This document shows, one piece after another, positions 45,536-55,316 of a stretch of DNA of 64,000 nt. The translations under genes were made by a program, and so were the position numbers. Location: NCBI GenBank assembly GCA_016795485.1, contig JAEUHM010000040.1, forward strand, positions 1 through 64,000. The letters are read 5' to 3'. This stretch comes from Verrucomicrobiaceae bacterium (GTDB taxonomy: Bacteria > Verrucomicrobiota > Verrucomicrobiia > Verrucomicrobiales > Verrucomicrobiaceae). The notes beneath the pieces were generated by a model that worked only from the letters and a program-made list of their open reading frames with translations, had not been told where the DNA came from and did no database searches. The first letter of the stretch is position 1; each line of letters opens with the position of its first letter.

Positions 45536-45656
45536 TGCTAGGGCTTTGATGTTTGATGGGTCGGTTCTATAACCCAGAGGGAGGTGCGCGCAAAACTTCT
45601 TTCCTCATCCGAGGCTTGCAGTAACATGGCCCCCACCTTTTACCTCTCACTCCATC

Positions 45657-46133
45657 GTGCGAAGAGCGATTTATCCAGGGAGCTTCGATCCCATCACCAA
45701 CGGTCATCTCGACGTGCTTGAGCGCGCCGTGGGTCTCTTTGATGAGTTGGTGGTGGCGGTGGCACAGGACAACGCCAAGCAGTCCCTTTTCACGGTGGAA
45801 GAGCGGGTAAAGCTGATCCAAGGCGCTACCGAGAAGCTGGATCGCATCCGAGTCGTGTCATTTCATGGATTGCTCGTGGAGTTCGCCGCCAAAGAGAACG
45901 CGGTGGCCCTTGTGCGAGGTCTACGAGCTGTTTCGGACTTCGAGTTTGAGTTTCAGTTGGCGCTGATGAATCGGAAGCTCTCTCCGGCACTGGAAACAGT
46001 ATTTTTGATGCCACGGGAAGAGTTGACTTACATCTCGTCTCGTCTGGTGAAGGAAATCGCTCGGTTGGGAGGCGATATTAGCCAATTTGTGCCAAAGAAT
46101 GTCGCGGCAGCCTTGCGCGAGCGCCTTGGGTGA
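45657..46133 (+). CDS. coaD: Phosphopantetheine adenylyltransferase
   Basis: It transfers AMP from ATP to 4'-phosphopantetheine, the fourth step of coenzyme A synthesis. The 158 aa have [17 protein letters not shown] with the T/HxGH nucleotidyltransferase motif, [16 protein letters not shown] and the C-terminal [15 protein letters not shown] (ISSTxxR-type). The start is GTG at 45657, with no strong Shine-Dalgarno sequence. It heads a coaD-DUF177-rpmF group closed by a terminator. Confidence 0.96.
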   Translation: MRRAIYPGSFDPITNGHLDVLERAVGLFDELVVAVAQDNAKQSLFTVEERVKLIQGATEKLDRIRVVSFHGLLVEFAAKENAVALVRGLRAVSDFEFEFQLALMNRKLSPALETVFLMPREELTYISSRLVKEIARLGGDISQFVPKNVAAALRERLG

Positions 46134-46159
46134 GGCAAAAAGACGCTGTTCATCGCTCC

Positions 46160-46657
46160 ATGGCTCATCATCCACTCCAGATTGATTTGCGGTCGCTCCC
46201 TGATGAGGGGATCGACATCTCCGGCAGCCTGCCTGCCAGTTTTTTCGGCCTCAAGCCAGACGACATCGTCCAGGCAACGGGGCCACTGGCTTATGAACTC
46301 CATGTGGAGCGCGATGACCAGGATTTGATCGTCTACGGCACCCTGGAAGCACCCTTTGCCCTCACTTGTGGGCGTTGCGTGGAGAGTTTTCCCTACCAAG
46401 TGTCCATGGAATCCTACCAGACGGAGTTGGAAATACCTTCTGATACATCGACGATGGACTTGACAGAGGCACTGAGGGAAGACATGCTGCTTGCCCTTCC
46501 AAGCTACCCGCGTTGTGAAGACGGCAACGTCGAATCGCGTGAGTGTCCCGCCCAAGGCCGGTTCCAGAGCGAGTCAGATGATGATGCGCCGTCCCAGCCC
46601 GAGGGCCAGGGCCAGGCAGTTTGGGATGTTCTCGACAAGCTGCCAAAACCTCGATAG
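46160..46657 (+). CDS. DUF177 (YceD-like) protein
   Basis: The conserved gene that precedes rpmF in many bacteria. The 165 aa from the ATG at 46160 begin with IDLRSLPDEGIDISGSL, and the two cysteines of LTCGRCVESF match the family CxxC; ECPAQG near the end may complete a metal site. YceD relatives are implicated in 23S rRNA stability or processing. A GTG at 46130 overlapping the coaD stop (GTGA) is an alternative start that adds ten residues. Confidence 0.88.
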   Translation: MAHHPLQIDLRSLPDEGIDISGSLPASFFGLKPDDIVQATGPLAYELHVERDDQDLIVYGTLEAPFALTCGRCVESFPYQVSMESYQTELEIPSDTSTMDLTEALREDMLLALPSYPRCEDGNVESRECPAQGRFQSESDDDAPSQPEGQGQAVWDVLDKLPKPR

Positions 46658-46682
46658 TCCCACCTTTTAACCTCTAACCGTC

Positions 46683-46871
46683 ATGGCCAACCCCAAGCGT
46701 AGAAAATCCCTGAGCAAGCAGAAGATGCGCCGTGGCGCCAAGCGCTGGCGTGCTCCTCTCCTGAAAACCTGTCCTGAGTGCGGCACTCCCGTTCCAGGCC
46801 ATGTCGCCTGCCCTTCTTGCGGCTACTACAGAGATCGCCAAGTGCTCGACGTCAAAGTCGCCGCCGAGTAA
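46683..46871 (+). CDS. rpmF: 50S ribosomal protein L32
   Basis: 62 aa with MANPKRRKSLSKQKMRRG and a four-cysteine zinc ribbon (CPECG and CPSCGYY), the C+ form of L32. Just downstream of DUF177 (26 bases), the usual linkage. plsX, which often follows rpmF, is not present; an intrinsic terminator follows instead. Confidence 0.97.
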   Translation: MANPKRRKSLSKQKMRRGAKRWRAPLLKTCPECGTPVPGHVACPSCGYYRDRQVLDVKVAAE

Positions 46872-46890
46872 TCTGCAAAGAACCATTTCA

Positions 46891-46932
46891 AAAACCCGGG
46901 CCGCCTCCGTGCTGCCCGGGTTTTGTTGTTTT
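46891..46932 (+). terminator. Rho-independent terminator after rpmF
   Basis: AAAACCCGGGC (46891-46901) pairs perfectly with GCCCGGGTTTT (46914-46924), with a 12-base loop, and is followed by TTTTGTTGTTTT. It ends the coaD-DUF177-rpmF unit. Confidence 0.9.
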
Positions 46933-47003
46933 AGCTGGGAACTCAGCATCTGTTACATAATCCGCCGTGGCATGGTGCCAAAGAACAGTTAGTTTTCAGT
47001 TCC

Positions 47004-47696
47004 ATGTTCCCGCCAACGCCTTGGACACTGATCGCCGCCGCCACTCTCAATGGGGACTCTGCTAGCCGTCAGGCGCTGGAGAAAATGTGTGCCATCTACC
47101 GTCCGGCTGTATTCGATTTCCTCAGTCGAAAGCTCAGCGGGTCCCCAGAGGCCGAGGATTTGACTCAGGAGTTCTTTGTCCACCTACTGGAGTCACGGCT
47201 CTGGCAGCGGGCAGATCACGAGAAGGGAAGATTTCGTAACTTTTTGCTAGGGGCTGTCATGCGGGTGGTCAGCAATGACTGGCGGCAGCGCTCCGCGCAA
47301 AAGCGTGGTTCAGGAGCGAATGCCACCAGCCTGGAAGACCTGCCAGAGCCTGCGGCACCCTCCGTGGATGACACCCTTCTGTTTGATCGGGCCTGGGCAC
47401 AGGCCATGCTCGACGCTGCTTTGATCCGAATCGAGTCCGAGTGGACCGACCCGGAAGAGTTTGCCGTATTGCAGCGATTTCTACCCGGCGGCGAGGAAAC
47501 TCCAGCCTACGCCCAAGCGGCCGAGTCGATGCACTGCTCGCTTGGCGCCTTCAAAAGTAAGGTCCTACGCCTCAGACAACGCTACCGTGAATGCATTGAA
47601 TCCGAGATCGTCCGCACGGTGAGCCGACCTGAAGACGTGGCGGCAGAACTTGCTCACCTCCAACGTGTCTTGATGGACCCGGAGCACCCGCTTTGA
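47004..47696 (+). CDS. ECF RNA polymerase sigma factor
   Basis: 230 aa. The region-2-like helix AEDLTQEFFVHLLESRLWQR and RNFLLGAVMRVVSNDWRQR are typical of sigma factors common in Planctomycetota and Verrucomicrobiota that often sit beside a Ser/Thr kinase. Region 4 is about 140-210 (YAQAAESMHCSLGAFKSKVLRLRQRYRE). It lies alone: no kinase or anti-sigma gene is adjacent, and the next gene is convergent. Its partner must lie elsewhere, or it acts without one. Confidence 0.88.
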   Translation: MFPPTPWTLIAAATLNGDSASRQALEKMCAIYRPAVFDFLSRKLSGSPEAEDLTQEFFVHLLESRLWQRADHEKGRFRNFLLGAVMRVVSNDWRQRSAQKRGSGANATSLEDLPEPAAPSVDDTLLFDRAWAQAMLDAALIRIESEWTDPEEFAVLQRFLPGGEETPAYAQAAESMHCSLGAFKSKVLRLRQRYRECIESEIVRTVSRPEDVAAELAHLQRVLMDPEHPL

Positions 47697-47724
47697 GTCA
47701 GAACGAGCAGTTCCGGCTCGCCCC

Positions 47725-48537
47725 TCAGGCTTTGCGAAACACCGTGATGACGTCTTTGTAGAGACCAGCTTGATGAGTGGTTCCTTCGTCTTGCCACTCC
47801 GTAAAGGATGCATCCACTTGCAAGCCGGCCTGCTTCAGCGTCTCAAGGAAGCTTTCATGAGTCACGTTACTGCGCCACCCGCCGAGTGCACCACCCACAC
47901 TGCCGTGGTGGATCACGCCGATCGCTCCAGGCGCAAGCACGCGCTTGAACTCAGCCGCGTAAGCCTGTAGCTCCGTCAGATTGATGTGGACGAACACATC
48001 AAAACTCCACAACGCATCGACACTGGCGTCCGGGATGTCCTTGAGATCCGACCCAGAGCCAACCATGAAGCTAGCCTTCGTTTCAGCGGCGAACTTCTTC
48101 CGGCAGACTTCAATGCAGGACGCGGAGATATCCACAGCAGTGAACTTTTGACTCCGAGTAATGAGCGCTCCTGTCCAACGACCACCTCCTGGCCCAATCT
48201 CCAGCACTTTTACCCCAGAAGGGATGTAGCGCTCCAACACGCACTTCATCACCGAAGCCTTCCATTCTGGAGAGGGAGTCCATTCATCGCCACCCGCACC
48301 CCAGTCCCAAGCTTCCCAGATGGCTTTGTTGAGGGCTTTGCTATTCATGCCCGGAATACCAGTCCGACGGCGGATACTGTCCATGGCACCGAAGAACTTA
48401 CCCGCCACCGTGCTGGCAGCATAGTAGCCACCCAGACAAGCACACCAAACCGGACCGTTTTCCTTCAATACCAACAGGCCGATACGGATCTTGTCTTTGA
48501 GACCCAAATGCTTGCGGTTTTCTACGATGTCTTTCAT
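47725..48537 (-). CDS. Class I SAM-dependent methyltransferase
   Basis: 270 aa. SAM motif I is VKVLEIGPGGGRWTGAL, followed by FTAVDISASCIEVCRK and LWSFDVFVHINLTELQAYAAEFKRVL. An N-terminal region of about 95 residues precedes the domain. The substrate is unknown; it resembles proteins of small-molecule or glycan methylation. Upstream, 48538-48863 holds no gene that I can support. Confidence 0.82.
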   Translation of the reverse strand: MKDIVENRKHLGLKDKIRIGLLVLKENGPVWCACLGGYYAASTVAGKFFGAMDSIRRRTGIPGMNSKALNKAIWEAWDWGAGGDEWTPSPEWKASVMKCVLERYIPSGVKVLEIGPGGGRWTGALITRSQKFTAVDISASCIEVCRKKFAAETKASFMVGSGSDLKDIPDASVDALWSFDVFVHINLTELQAYAAEFKRVLAPGAIGVIHHGSVGGALGGWRSNVTHESFLETLKQAGLQVDASFTEWQDEGTTHQAGLYKDVITVFRKA

Positions 48538-48863
48538 TCGTGGGAGATGTCAGGTGGCTGATGATGTTTTGTTCCCAATCCAACGTGGGTAGCCCCCGCA
48601 AGTCTGGTTTCAACAAGGACGAAACACAGCACTAAGCAGCGTTTCGTCGCCCGCCATCAGAGAAGAAAAAGCAGCCAGTCTCAACCACTTTGAGCAACAA
48701 GTTTGCCCCTGAGTCTGGTTCTGGTGGTTAAAGGTCTTTCCCCAGAGCCGATTGCATTGCCACAATCCGTAGAACCTGTGCACATCTAGATCGCCAGAAC
48801 TTTGTTCCTATCGCTTTTGGAACTCGACGAGTCTGCGGGTAAACCTCACACTGTGGCCCATTA
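48538..48863. other. Non-coding region between divergent genes
   Basis: 326 bases with no supportable gene, RNA or strong repeat. It should contain promoters for the methyltransferase (-) and the CxxCH protein (+), but no confident boxes were found. Confidence 0.5.
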
Positions 48864-51800
48864 ATGAAACCCCTCGCATTCAGCTTGGCCATCGGCCTGA
48901 CAATAGTCCTCTCTGGCACGCACGCTCGCGAACTAGAAGGCACCTATCTGCCGACGAACACTCCCTGCCCTACCCCGGAGGAGGCTCGTGCAAAAATGAC
49001 CGTGCCAGAAGGCTATGAGGTTCGCTGTTTTGCGCACGAGCCGATGCTGCAAAACCCGGTGGCCATGACTTGGGACGCCCGCGGCAGGCTCTGGGTCGTG
49101 GAAGCTTACGAGTATCCTGAGGGCTCCGAGCATCCTGCCCCTTTCGGCACTGACGCCAAGCATGACCGCTATCAGCCTATGCCAAACATGGGAGCAAAGA
49201 TTCCCCGTGACCGCGTGATCATTCTTGAAGACACAGACAACAACGGCGAGGCGGACAAGCGCACGGTGTTCGTCGAGGGACTCAATCTCGCCTCAGCTAT
49301 CCTCTGTGGCGACAACGGCATCTATGTGGGCCAACAGCCGCATCTGATTCACTTCCTGGATGCGGACCAAGATGACAAACCGGAGCAATGGCGAGTGGTG
49401 TTGACCGGATTTGGACGCGAAGATACTCACGAGCTAGTGAACAGCTTCTGCTGGGGTCCCGATGGATGGCTCTACATGACACATGGCGTCTTCACTCACA
49501 GCAAAGTGAGACGACCAGGACAGCCGGAGAACGAGGGGTTCAAGTTTGATGCGGGCATCGGACGCTGCCGTCCGCTGAACCGCGGAAAGGAAGCACCCTG
49601 GGAGTTCGAGGTCTTTGCCGATGGCACCAGCAATCCCTGGGGATGCGACTATGACGAGCGCGGAAACTTCTTCGTCAGCGCCTGCGTGATCGACCACTTT
49701 TTCCACATGGCACCCGGCGGCATTTATGTGCGTCAGGGTGGTGCGCCGGAGAATCCTTACGCGTATGAGCAGCTCCCTAGCATCGTGAAGCACAAACACT
49801 TCCGTGCGGCGTATGCTGGCGTGCAAATCTACCAAGGCGGCGTGTATCCTAAGGACACCTGGGGCCATGCGTTCATCGGCAACATCCATGACAACGCCAT
49901 CCATGAAGAAATCATCACGCCCGTCGGTGCCAGCTTCAAGTGTGAGCCTCGCCGCGACTTCCTCCGCGCCAACGACGGCTGGTTCCGCCCCGTAAGCACC
50001 CAAACCGGCCCAGATGGCAATCTCTGGATCATGGACTGGTGCGATAAGTATCCTTGCTATCAGAACGCCAAAGCAAATCCCGATGGAGTGGATCGGAGTT
50101 ATGGGAGGATTTGGCGGGTGGTTCACGTGGGCGACGAAAGGAGTGCGGACACTCCTGTCCACAAAGAGCGTCTGCGCGCATCGAACAAGTCAGGAGACGC
50201 TCAAGCGGGCAAGAGTGCCCGCGCTCCTGTCGCATCGCGCCCGAAAAGTGACATGAACCTCTCCAAACTCACCACCGAGCAGCTTGTGAAGCAGCTGGAG
50301 AACCCGAACAACTGGATGCGGCGAATGGCGCGGAGGTTGCTGGTGGAGAGAAATGATCTTGAAACGACCAAGGTTGCTGTCTCGAAGGTCTCGGACAATG
50401 CGCCACCACCAATCAAACTAGAGTGTCTTTATACGATGCATGGACTTGGCGCTGCCAATGGGTCCTTACTCAGCAAGCTACTGATGAATCCAGACCCGGC
50501 GATGAGGGCCTGGGCAGCAAGGCTAACTGGCGAGTCGTGGCGATCCAAATTCCTTCTGTTGCCTACTGTGGCTCAAAAGTCTCAACATCTGAGTGCAGAA
50601 TCTACCAACGGAGAGGACTTTAAGCATGCGTTAGGTCGACTTCGGGCTCTATCGCGTGATTTGGATCCCAGTGTTCGCCATGCCGCAGCTGTTGCCATTC
50701 GCCAATGGAGCGCTGGGTGCCTCACAGTGAACAAGCCAACCTTACTGATCCAAAACCCAAAGTATGGCTGGCCAATCCTTGGAGACCTTTTCTTCACCTT
50801 AGCAAGGGACGAGTGGCAAGTGGGCGCCACTCCAGCTGCTATCTGCCTGTTCAATGAAAAGGATCATGATCCCGGCAAGCCAGTGAAGAGAGCACCTCCT
50901 GACGCCTTGACCCGATTTGCCGCTTGGCAGGCCATGCAACCCATCCTCTCCGCGCAAGGTCCAAGCGGCCGAAACTTGTTTGATTTCTCGGACGGTGCAG
51001 GAAGCGTCACGCATCGTGACGTCCAAGTGAAGGCGTGCCGATATTTTGCTGAGACGGGTAGCCCTGAGACTATGGGTAAGCTGATTCGATCATTGAGCGG
51101 CGGATGGGGAGTGGTGGACCTCGGTGCCTGCCTTGAAGCGCTTCTGAAAGGACAAGAGGCCAGAGTCACTGTTCCTCAAGGGGATTTGACAACGGTGCTT
51201 GCCAAATGGAGCGCTGCCGAAGACCAGAAGGTTCGATCCGCCGCAAAGAAGCTCTGCATCCTGTGGAACCAACCTCAGGGCGCAGAGTTCTTGCGCGCCA
51301 TCGTCTTCGACAAAAGCCTTCAGACGTCTTCTCGCATTGAAGCTCTACAATTGAGCCAGAGAGTTTCCAAGGATTTGCTCAAGGAAGCTGTCTCAATGGT
51401 TTTGTTCGACGAACTGACTGACTCTCCAGAACTGGCTCTTGCTGCTGTTAGACTTTTGCCATCCTTCCCGAAGGAAGCTAATGTGATGCCATGGGTAGAA
51501 GAGCACTGGCGGACTTTGGATCTACCGTTGCGCCATGCATTAGCAGAGGCTGTAGCATCCCGAGAAGACTGGCGACTTGCCTTTCTCACAGCCATTTCCG
51601 AGAAACGTATTCCCGCAGAGGGCATACCGCAGACCATTGTCCGCAGTTTTTTGTCATCGAACGACGAAAGGATTCACCACTTGGCAGTGAAAGTCTTCGG
51701 TACCTATAGAGACTCCTCCAACGACGTCAAAGCCATCATCGAAGCCAAGCGCAAAGCCTGCATTGAAGGTGAACCTGATCTGGCCGCTGGAAAGCTACTG

Positions 51801-52670
51801 TTCACCACGACTTGCGCGGTTTGCCATGTCTTTCACGGCGGCGGGCAGAAGGTCGGACCTGACCTTATCGGCAGTGGTCGATCCAATTTAGATGCCCTGT
51901 TGGCCAACGTCATCGATCCCAACCAGATCATTGGCAACGGCTATGAAAACATCATTATCAGCACCAAGGACAACCGCATGCTGATGGGCCGCATCACGGA
52001 GGACACGCCATCGCATGTGAAGCTGCTCGCCATCGGAGGAGCTGAACAAGTGGTGCCGCGCGATCAGATCGCCAAGCTCGAGAACACCAAGCAGTCGCTG
52101 ATGCCAATGGGCTTCGGCGGATTGCCGGACGATCAGTTTCGCAATCTCATCTGGTACATCCTCGCCCCACCGGAAGAGGGCCCGCTCACTCCCGAGAAGA
52201 AGAAACTCCTCAGCACCAGCATCGACGCCGCACCAGAGAAGCCCAAGAGTCCGTGGCGAAACATCGACTGGGAGAGCGTGAGCCTTTGGAATCCAGCTTG
52301 GAAAGTCAACGCGCCAGACTTCGAGCGCACGCCATTGATCTTGGCCGACTACCATGGCCAGAAGAACGTGCTGCTGATGCATCCGTTCCCGGATAAGAAG
52401 ACGCCAGCCTCACTTGAGTTCAAAGGCATGGCCAAGTCGAAGTTGAAGTTCAGCGTGGCAGCGGATGATCGCGGAGACTGGATGCTCAAAGTGCTGGTGA
52501 ACGGTCAGCCTGCCAAAGAACTCATCGTCGACCATGAAAAACCCCGGTGGAAAGAGGTGGTCGTCGATCTCTCATCTCACGCAGGTAAAGAAGTCACCGT
52601 GCGCCTCGAAGGCCATGCCAATGGCTGGGCTTGGGAGTTTGGCTACTGGAGTGGAGTGAAGTGGGAGTAA
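48864..52670 (+). CDS. PVC-type CxxCH heme-binding dehydrogenase-like protein
   Basis: 1268 aa. A signal peptide (about 1-23) leads to a beta-propeller, membrane-bound-dehydrogenase-type domain (about 45-420) with PNTPCPTPEEARAKM-like start, YEVRCFAHEPMLQNP and WGPDGWLYMTHGV. A helical HEAT-like region spans about 460-950, with NWMRRMARRLLVERNDLE. The heme site CAVCH is at 984-988 (TTCAVCHVFHGGGQKVGPDL), followed by a beta-rich C-terminus with carbohydrate-binding-like folds. Such proteins are a hallmark of this phylum group; the reactions are unproven. A REPIN-like repeat is inserted in frame at 50139-50227. Confidence 0.9.
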   Translation: MKPLAFSLAIGLTIVLSGTHARELEGTYLPTNTPCPTPEEARAKMTVPEGYEVRCFAHEPMLQNPVAMTWDARGRLWVVEAYEYPEGSEHPAPFGTDAKHDRYQPMPNMGAKIPRDRVIILEDTDNNGEADKRTVFVEGLNLASAILCGDNGIYVGQQPHLIHFLDADQDDKPEQWRVVLTGFGREDTHELVNSFCWGPDGWLYMTHGVFTHSKVRRPGQPENEGFKFDAGIGRCRPLNRGKEAPWEFEVFADGTSNPWGCDYDERGNFFVSACVIDHFFHMAPGGIYVRQGGAPENPYAYEQLPSIVKHKHFRAAYAGVQIYQGGVYPKDTWGHAFIGNIHDNAIHEEIITPVGASFKCEPRRDFLRANDGWFRPVSTQTGPDGNLWIMDWCDKYPCYQNAKANPDGVDRSYGRIWRVVHVGDERSADTPVHKERLRASNKSGDAQAGKSARAPVASRPKSDMNLSKLTTEQLVKQLENPNNWMRRMARRLLVERNDLETTKVAVSKVSDNAPPPIKLECLYTMHGLGAANGSLLSKLLMNPDPAMRAWAARLTGESWRSKFLLLPTVAQKSQHLSAESTNGEDFKHALGRLRALSRDLDPSVRHAAAVAIRQWSAGCLTVNKPTLLIQNPKYGWPILGDLFFTLARDEWQVGATPAAICLFNEKDHDPGKPVKRAPPDALTRFAAWQAMQPILSAQGPSGRNLFDFSDGAGSVTHRDVQVKACRYFAETGSPETMGKLIRSLSGGWGVVDLGACLEALLKGQEARVTVPQGDLTTVLAKWSAAEDQKVRSAAKKLCILWNQPQGAEFLRAIVFDKSLQTSSRIEALQLSQRVSKDLLKEAVSMVLFDELTDSPELALAAVRLLPSFPKEANVMPWVEEHWRTLDLPLRHALAEAVASREDWRLAFLTAISEKRIPAEGIPQTIVRSFLSSNDERIHHLAVKVFGTYRDSSNDVKAIIEAKRKACIEGEPDLAAGKLLFTTTCAVCHVFHGGGQKVGPDLIGSGRSNLDALLANVIDPNQIIGNGYENIIISTKDNRMLMGRITEDTPSHVKLLAIGGAEQVVPRDQIAKLENTKQSLMPMGFGGLPDDQFRNLIWYILAPPEEGPLTPEKKKLLSTSIDAAPEKPKSPWRNIDWESVSLWNPAWKVNAPDFERTPLILADYHGQKNVLLMHPFPDKKTPASLEFKGMAKSKLKFSVAADDRGDWMLKVLVNGQPAKELIVDHEKPRWKEVVVDLSSHAGKEVTVRLEGHANGWAWEFGYWSGVKWE
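50139..50227 (+). repeat. REPIN-like element inside the CxxCH gene
   Basis: Two hairpins in opposite orientation bound this segment: AGGAGTGCGGACA...TGTCC at 50139-50160 and GCGGGCA...TGCCCGCGCTCCT at 50205-50227. The outer 13 bases match as an inverted repeat at 11 positions. It is read in frame and encodes a Ser/Ala/Arg/Lys-rich linker (about residues 426-455) between the propeller and the HEAT-like region. The same end motif occurs alone at 364-387. Confidence 0.75.
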
Positions 52671-52673
52671 CCT

Positions 52674-54569
52674 TCATTCCGCTTCAGCGACCGGTAAGGT
52701 GAACTGGAACGATGCTCCGCCTTCATTCGATACGAGCAACAAGTCACCTCCGAGTTCACGGGCGAGTCGCTTGCAGAGTGCTAGGCCAAGTCCGACTCCA
52801 GGAGCACTGTGTGCTGCTTCAGTCGCGGACTTCTCAAATGGCCGAAACAGTTTCTTCAACTGACCAGTCGCGATGCCAGGACCGAAATCACGCACCTCGA
52901 TCACGACGCGTTGGTGCTCGCGCTTGGCATGAAGTTCCACTTTTGGCTGTGTGCTAGCTGCGGCGGCGTATTTGCACGCATTGTCGACTAAATTGAAGAC
53001 GATTTGCTCAACGGCGAGCCCATCCAACTCCAAGTCAGTCTCAGCAGCATCCGCCGCGATGCTCATTTCAACTTCAAGAGCACATTGAGCCGCACGCTGC
53101 CTCAATCGAGGCTCAATGCGATTCAACAATTGCCCCAACTTGACGCGTTCCTTTCTAGCTGCGGCACGCCCGCGCTCGATTCGAGAGTAGGAGAGCACAT
53201 TCTCCACCAAATGGGTCAATCGTGTCGACTCCTCGCACAGGGTAGTCAGGTATTCTTTCCGTCTCGCCGCATCAGGCACCATGTCATCGGCTAACATCTC
53301 AGAGTAGAGCTGAAAAGTTGTGAGTGGTGTGCGCAACTCATGGGTGACGGCTGAAACGAACGCGCCACGTCGTTCACTCAGTTGAATGGCGCGATGGAGC
53401 AGCAAGGCCACCGCCAATGCGGCCAGCACAAAGCACGCCCAAGCAATGAGCAGGGAGTTGATGAGCGGCGAGTCCGCTACGGAAGCCACTTCTACGGGCC
53501 CGGTGATCAAGCGCACAGGCAGCGTCACCAGAGAAGCTGCGTCCAAACCCACTTCAGTAGTCGGAACGAGTTTCGCCTGAGGCAGCAAATCTTTGATGGT
53601 GTCCAAAAGACTCGCTTTGAGCCGAGGCCAATCCAACCAGAGGCCCTGAACACGACTCGCTCCATCCAAAACCGCAGTTCGTGTGAGCAAGAGTTCATCG
53701 CCAAACCAGCGTGGCTGCAAATCAGACGGAGCAGGCACAGGTTTGGGCGGTGCAGTTGCCACATCCGCTTTCTTTGATCTCTCGAGGGTCGCCGTAGACA
53801 TCCCAGCCGATGCTACAGGAGCCGCAGGTGCAGCAGCAGGCGCCGGGGTGGCCTTCCGAGGCAGGGCTTTATCCAATACGAGGTTTTTGCCACCGACGTT
53901 GGAGATCTTGAGCCGCTGATTGAACTCTACAGCATTTGCAGTCGTTTGACGTGAAACAGACAACGTATCGCTCGCCTGATCTACAGGTAATGCAGCAGGG
54001 GCAGGTTTCACGGCCGCCTTTGGTTCAGAAGGAGTCTCAGCAGTGCCTGGGAGCAACGGGTGACGTTGCAATAGCATGTTAAGCTCGCTGAGTTTGCGGG
54101 TGGCATTCTGCATCTGGGGGCTGATCGCATACCAGTTGTTGGCTAACGTCAGATCCTTGCCAGTTGGCACTTGTGGACTCACGCACATCAGGCCGGAAGC
54201 CTGGCGCGTTACTTCAAAATGCAGATTCACATACGCAGGCAAGTCGCCCAACAGAGGCGATGGTGTCAGCGCGGCTCCAGCGGGCAAGGCGGTCTGACTG
54301 GCATTGGAAAACAAGTCTGCGGGCGAGTAGAACGCGGAATAGTGCCGTGGAGGCCGAGCGTTCTCCCTGACCAGAAGGGTGCTCACCATGGAATCCATTC
54401 TCCAGAGCGAGAGTCGCAACTTCTCCTGTAGCTGAGCATCTCTTGCCGCTGCTGTGTTCTGCTTCTCCATCTCCAACGTCCGTAGCGTCACCCAGCCAAG
54501 CGCTGCAACAAACAGCCCAACACATAGCGCAAACAAAAGCCACCGAAACACTGGACGTTGCATGCTCAT
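52674..54569 (-). CDS. Sensor histidine kinase
   Basis: 631 aa. The first membrane helix is about 10-30; a long periplasmic-type region includes a Pro/Ala-rich linker (about 180-285); the second helix is about 370-391. The HisKA box is SAVTHELRTPLTTFQLYSEML with phospho-acceptor His410. The HATPase_c domain shows FNLVDNACKYA (N box), VIEVRDFGPGIA (G1) and GVGLGLALCKRLARELGG. It overlaps the response regulator by ATGA. The signal is unknown; the extracellular part is unusually large and low-complexity. Confidence 0.93.
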   Translation of the reverse strand: MSMQRPVFRWLLFALCVGLFVAALGWVTLRTLEMEKQNTAAARDAQLQEKLRLSLWRMDSMVSTLLVRENARPPRHYSAFYSPADLFSNASQTALPAGAALTPSPLLGDLPAYVNLHFEVTRQASGLMCVSPQVPTGKDLTLANNWYAISPQMQNATRKLSELNMLLQRHPLLPGTAETPSEPKAAVKPAPAALPVDQASDTLSVSRQTTANAVEFNQRLKISNVGGKNLVLDKALPRKATPAPAAAPAAPVASAGMSTATLERSKKADVATAPPKPVPAPSDLQPRWFGDELLLTRTAVLDGASRVQGLWLDWPRLKASLLDTIKDLLPQAKLVPTTEVGLDAASLVTLPVRLITGPVEVASVADSPLINSLLIAWACFVLAALAVALLLHRAIQLSERRGAFVSAVTHELRTPLTTFQLYSEMLADDMVPDAARRKEYLTTLCEESTRLTHLVENVLSYSRIERGRAAARKERVKLGQLLNRIEPRLRQRAAQCALEVEMSIAADAAETDLELDGLAVEQIVFNLVDNACKYAAAASTQPKVELHAKREHQRVVIEVRDFGPGIATGQLKKLFRPFEKSATEAAHSAPGVGLGLALCKRLARELGGDLLLVSNEGGASFQFTLPVAEAE

Positions 54570-55264
54570 GCGGTGGATGTGCGTGCGAGCATGTAGCCCT
54601 TGCCACGAACGGTGATCAGAATGCGCGGGGCTGAAGCATCATCCCGCATCTTCGACCGCAGATTCGCAAGGTGCATGTCGATGGTTCGTGTCTCAGTGTG
54701 TTGGGGCTCGATCCGCCACACTCGGCGTAAGAGTTCCTCCCGTGAAATGGCCCGGTCTGGATTGGCCACGAGGTATTGAATCAACTGCGCCTCGCGCTCT
54801 GACAACTCAGTGCGAGCACCATCGATAAAACGCAACTCCATGCGCGAGAAGTCAACTTTGCCATGGCCAAAATCGAGCGTCTTCACGGGAGGAGGCCGCT
54901 CAGGATTCCTCCGCAACACGGCTTCTACCCGCGCTAGCAGTTCACGCACACTGAATGGCTTTACGACATAGTCATCGGCGCCCAACTTGAGTCCGCGCAC
55001 ACGATCTGCCTCCTCGCCACGCGCCGAAAGCATGATCACCGGTGTCCCTGGGCGCTGGGTGCGGAGAGCGGTCAATATTTCGAATCCATTGTAGTTGGGC
55101 AGCACCACGTCCAACAGCATGAGATCAAAAGTGGCGCGTTGAGCCATCTCCAGCCCTGCCTTTCCCTCGCCAGCCTCCAGAACTTCGTATCCAGCGAAAC
55201 GCAACGCATCCACCACGCCGCGGCGGATGGCGCTGTCGTCTTCAATGACCAGAATCGTGTTCAT
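54566..55264 (-). CDS. OmpR/PhoB-type response regulator
   Basis: 232 aa from the ATG at 55264; a start at 55312 would add a leader that is not conserved. The receiver domain MNTILVIEDDSAIRRG has phospho-acceptor Asp52 (LMLLDVVLPNYNG), LSARGEEADRV and VVKPFSVREL with the conserved Lys. The winged-helix output domain has LSEREAQLIQYLVANP and MHLANLRSKMRDD. It forms a two-component pair with the histidine kinase encoded downstream. Confidence 0.95.
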   Translation of the reverse strand: MNTILVIEDDSAIRRGVVDALRFAGYEVLEAGEGKAGLEMAQRATFDLMLLDVVLPNYNGFEILTALRTQRPGTPVIMLSARGEEADRVRGLKLGADDYVVKPFSVRELLARVEAVLRRNPERPPPVKTLDFGHGKVDFSRMELRFIDGARTELSEREAQLIQYLVANPDRAISREELLRRVWRIEPQHTETRTIDMHLANLRSKMRDDASAPRILITVRGKGYMLARTSTA

Positions 55265-55316
55265 GAGCGGTTGGCGGGGAAGGTACGAGCAAGGACAGCA
55301 AATTGCCAGCATCAGC

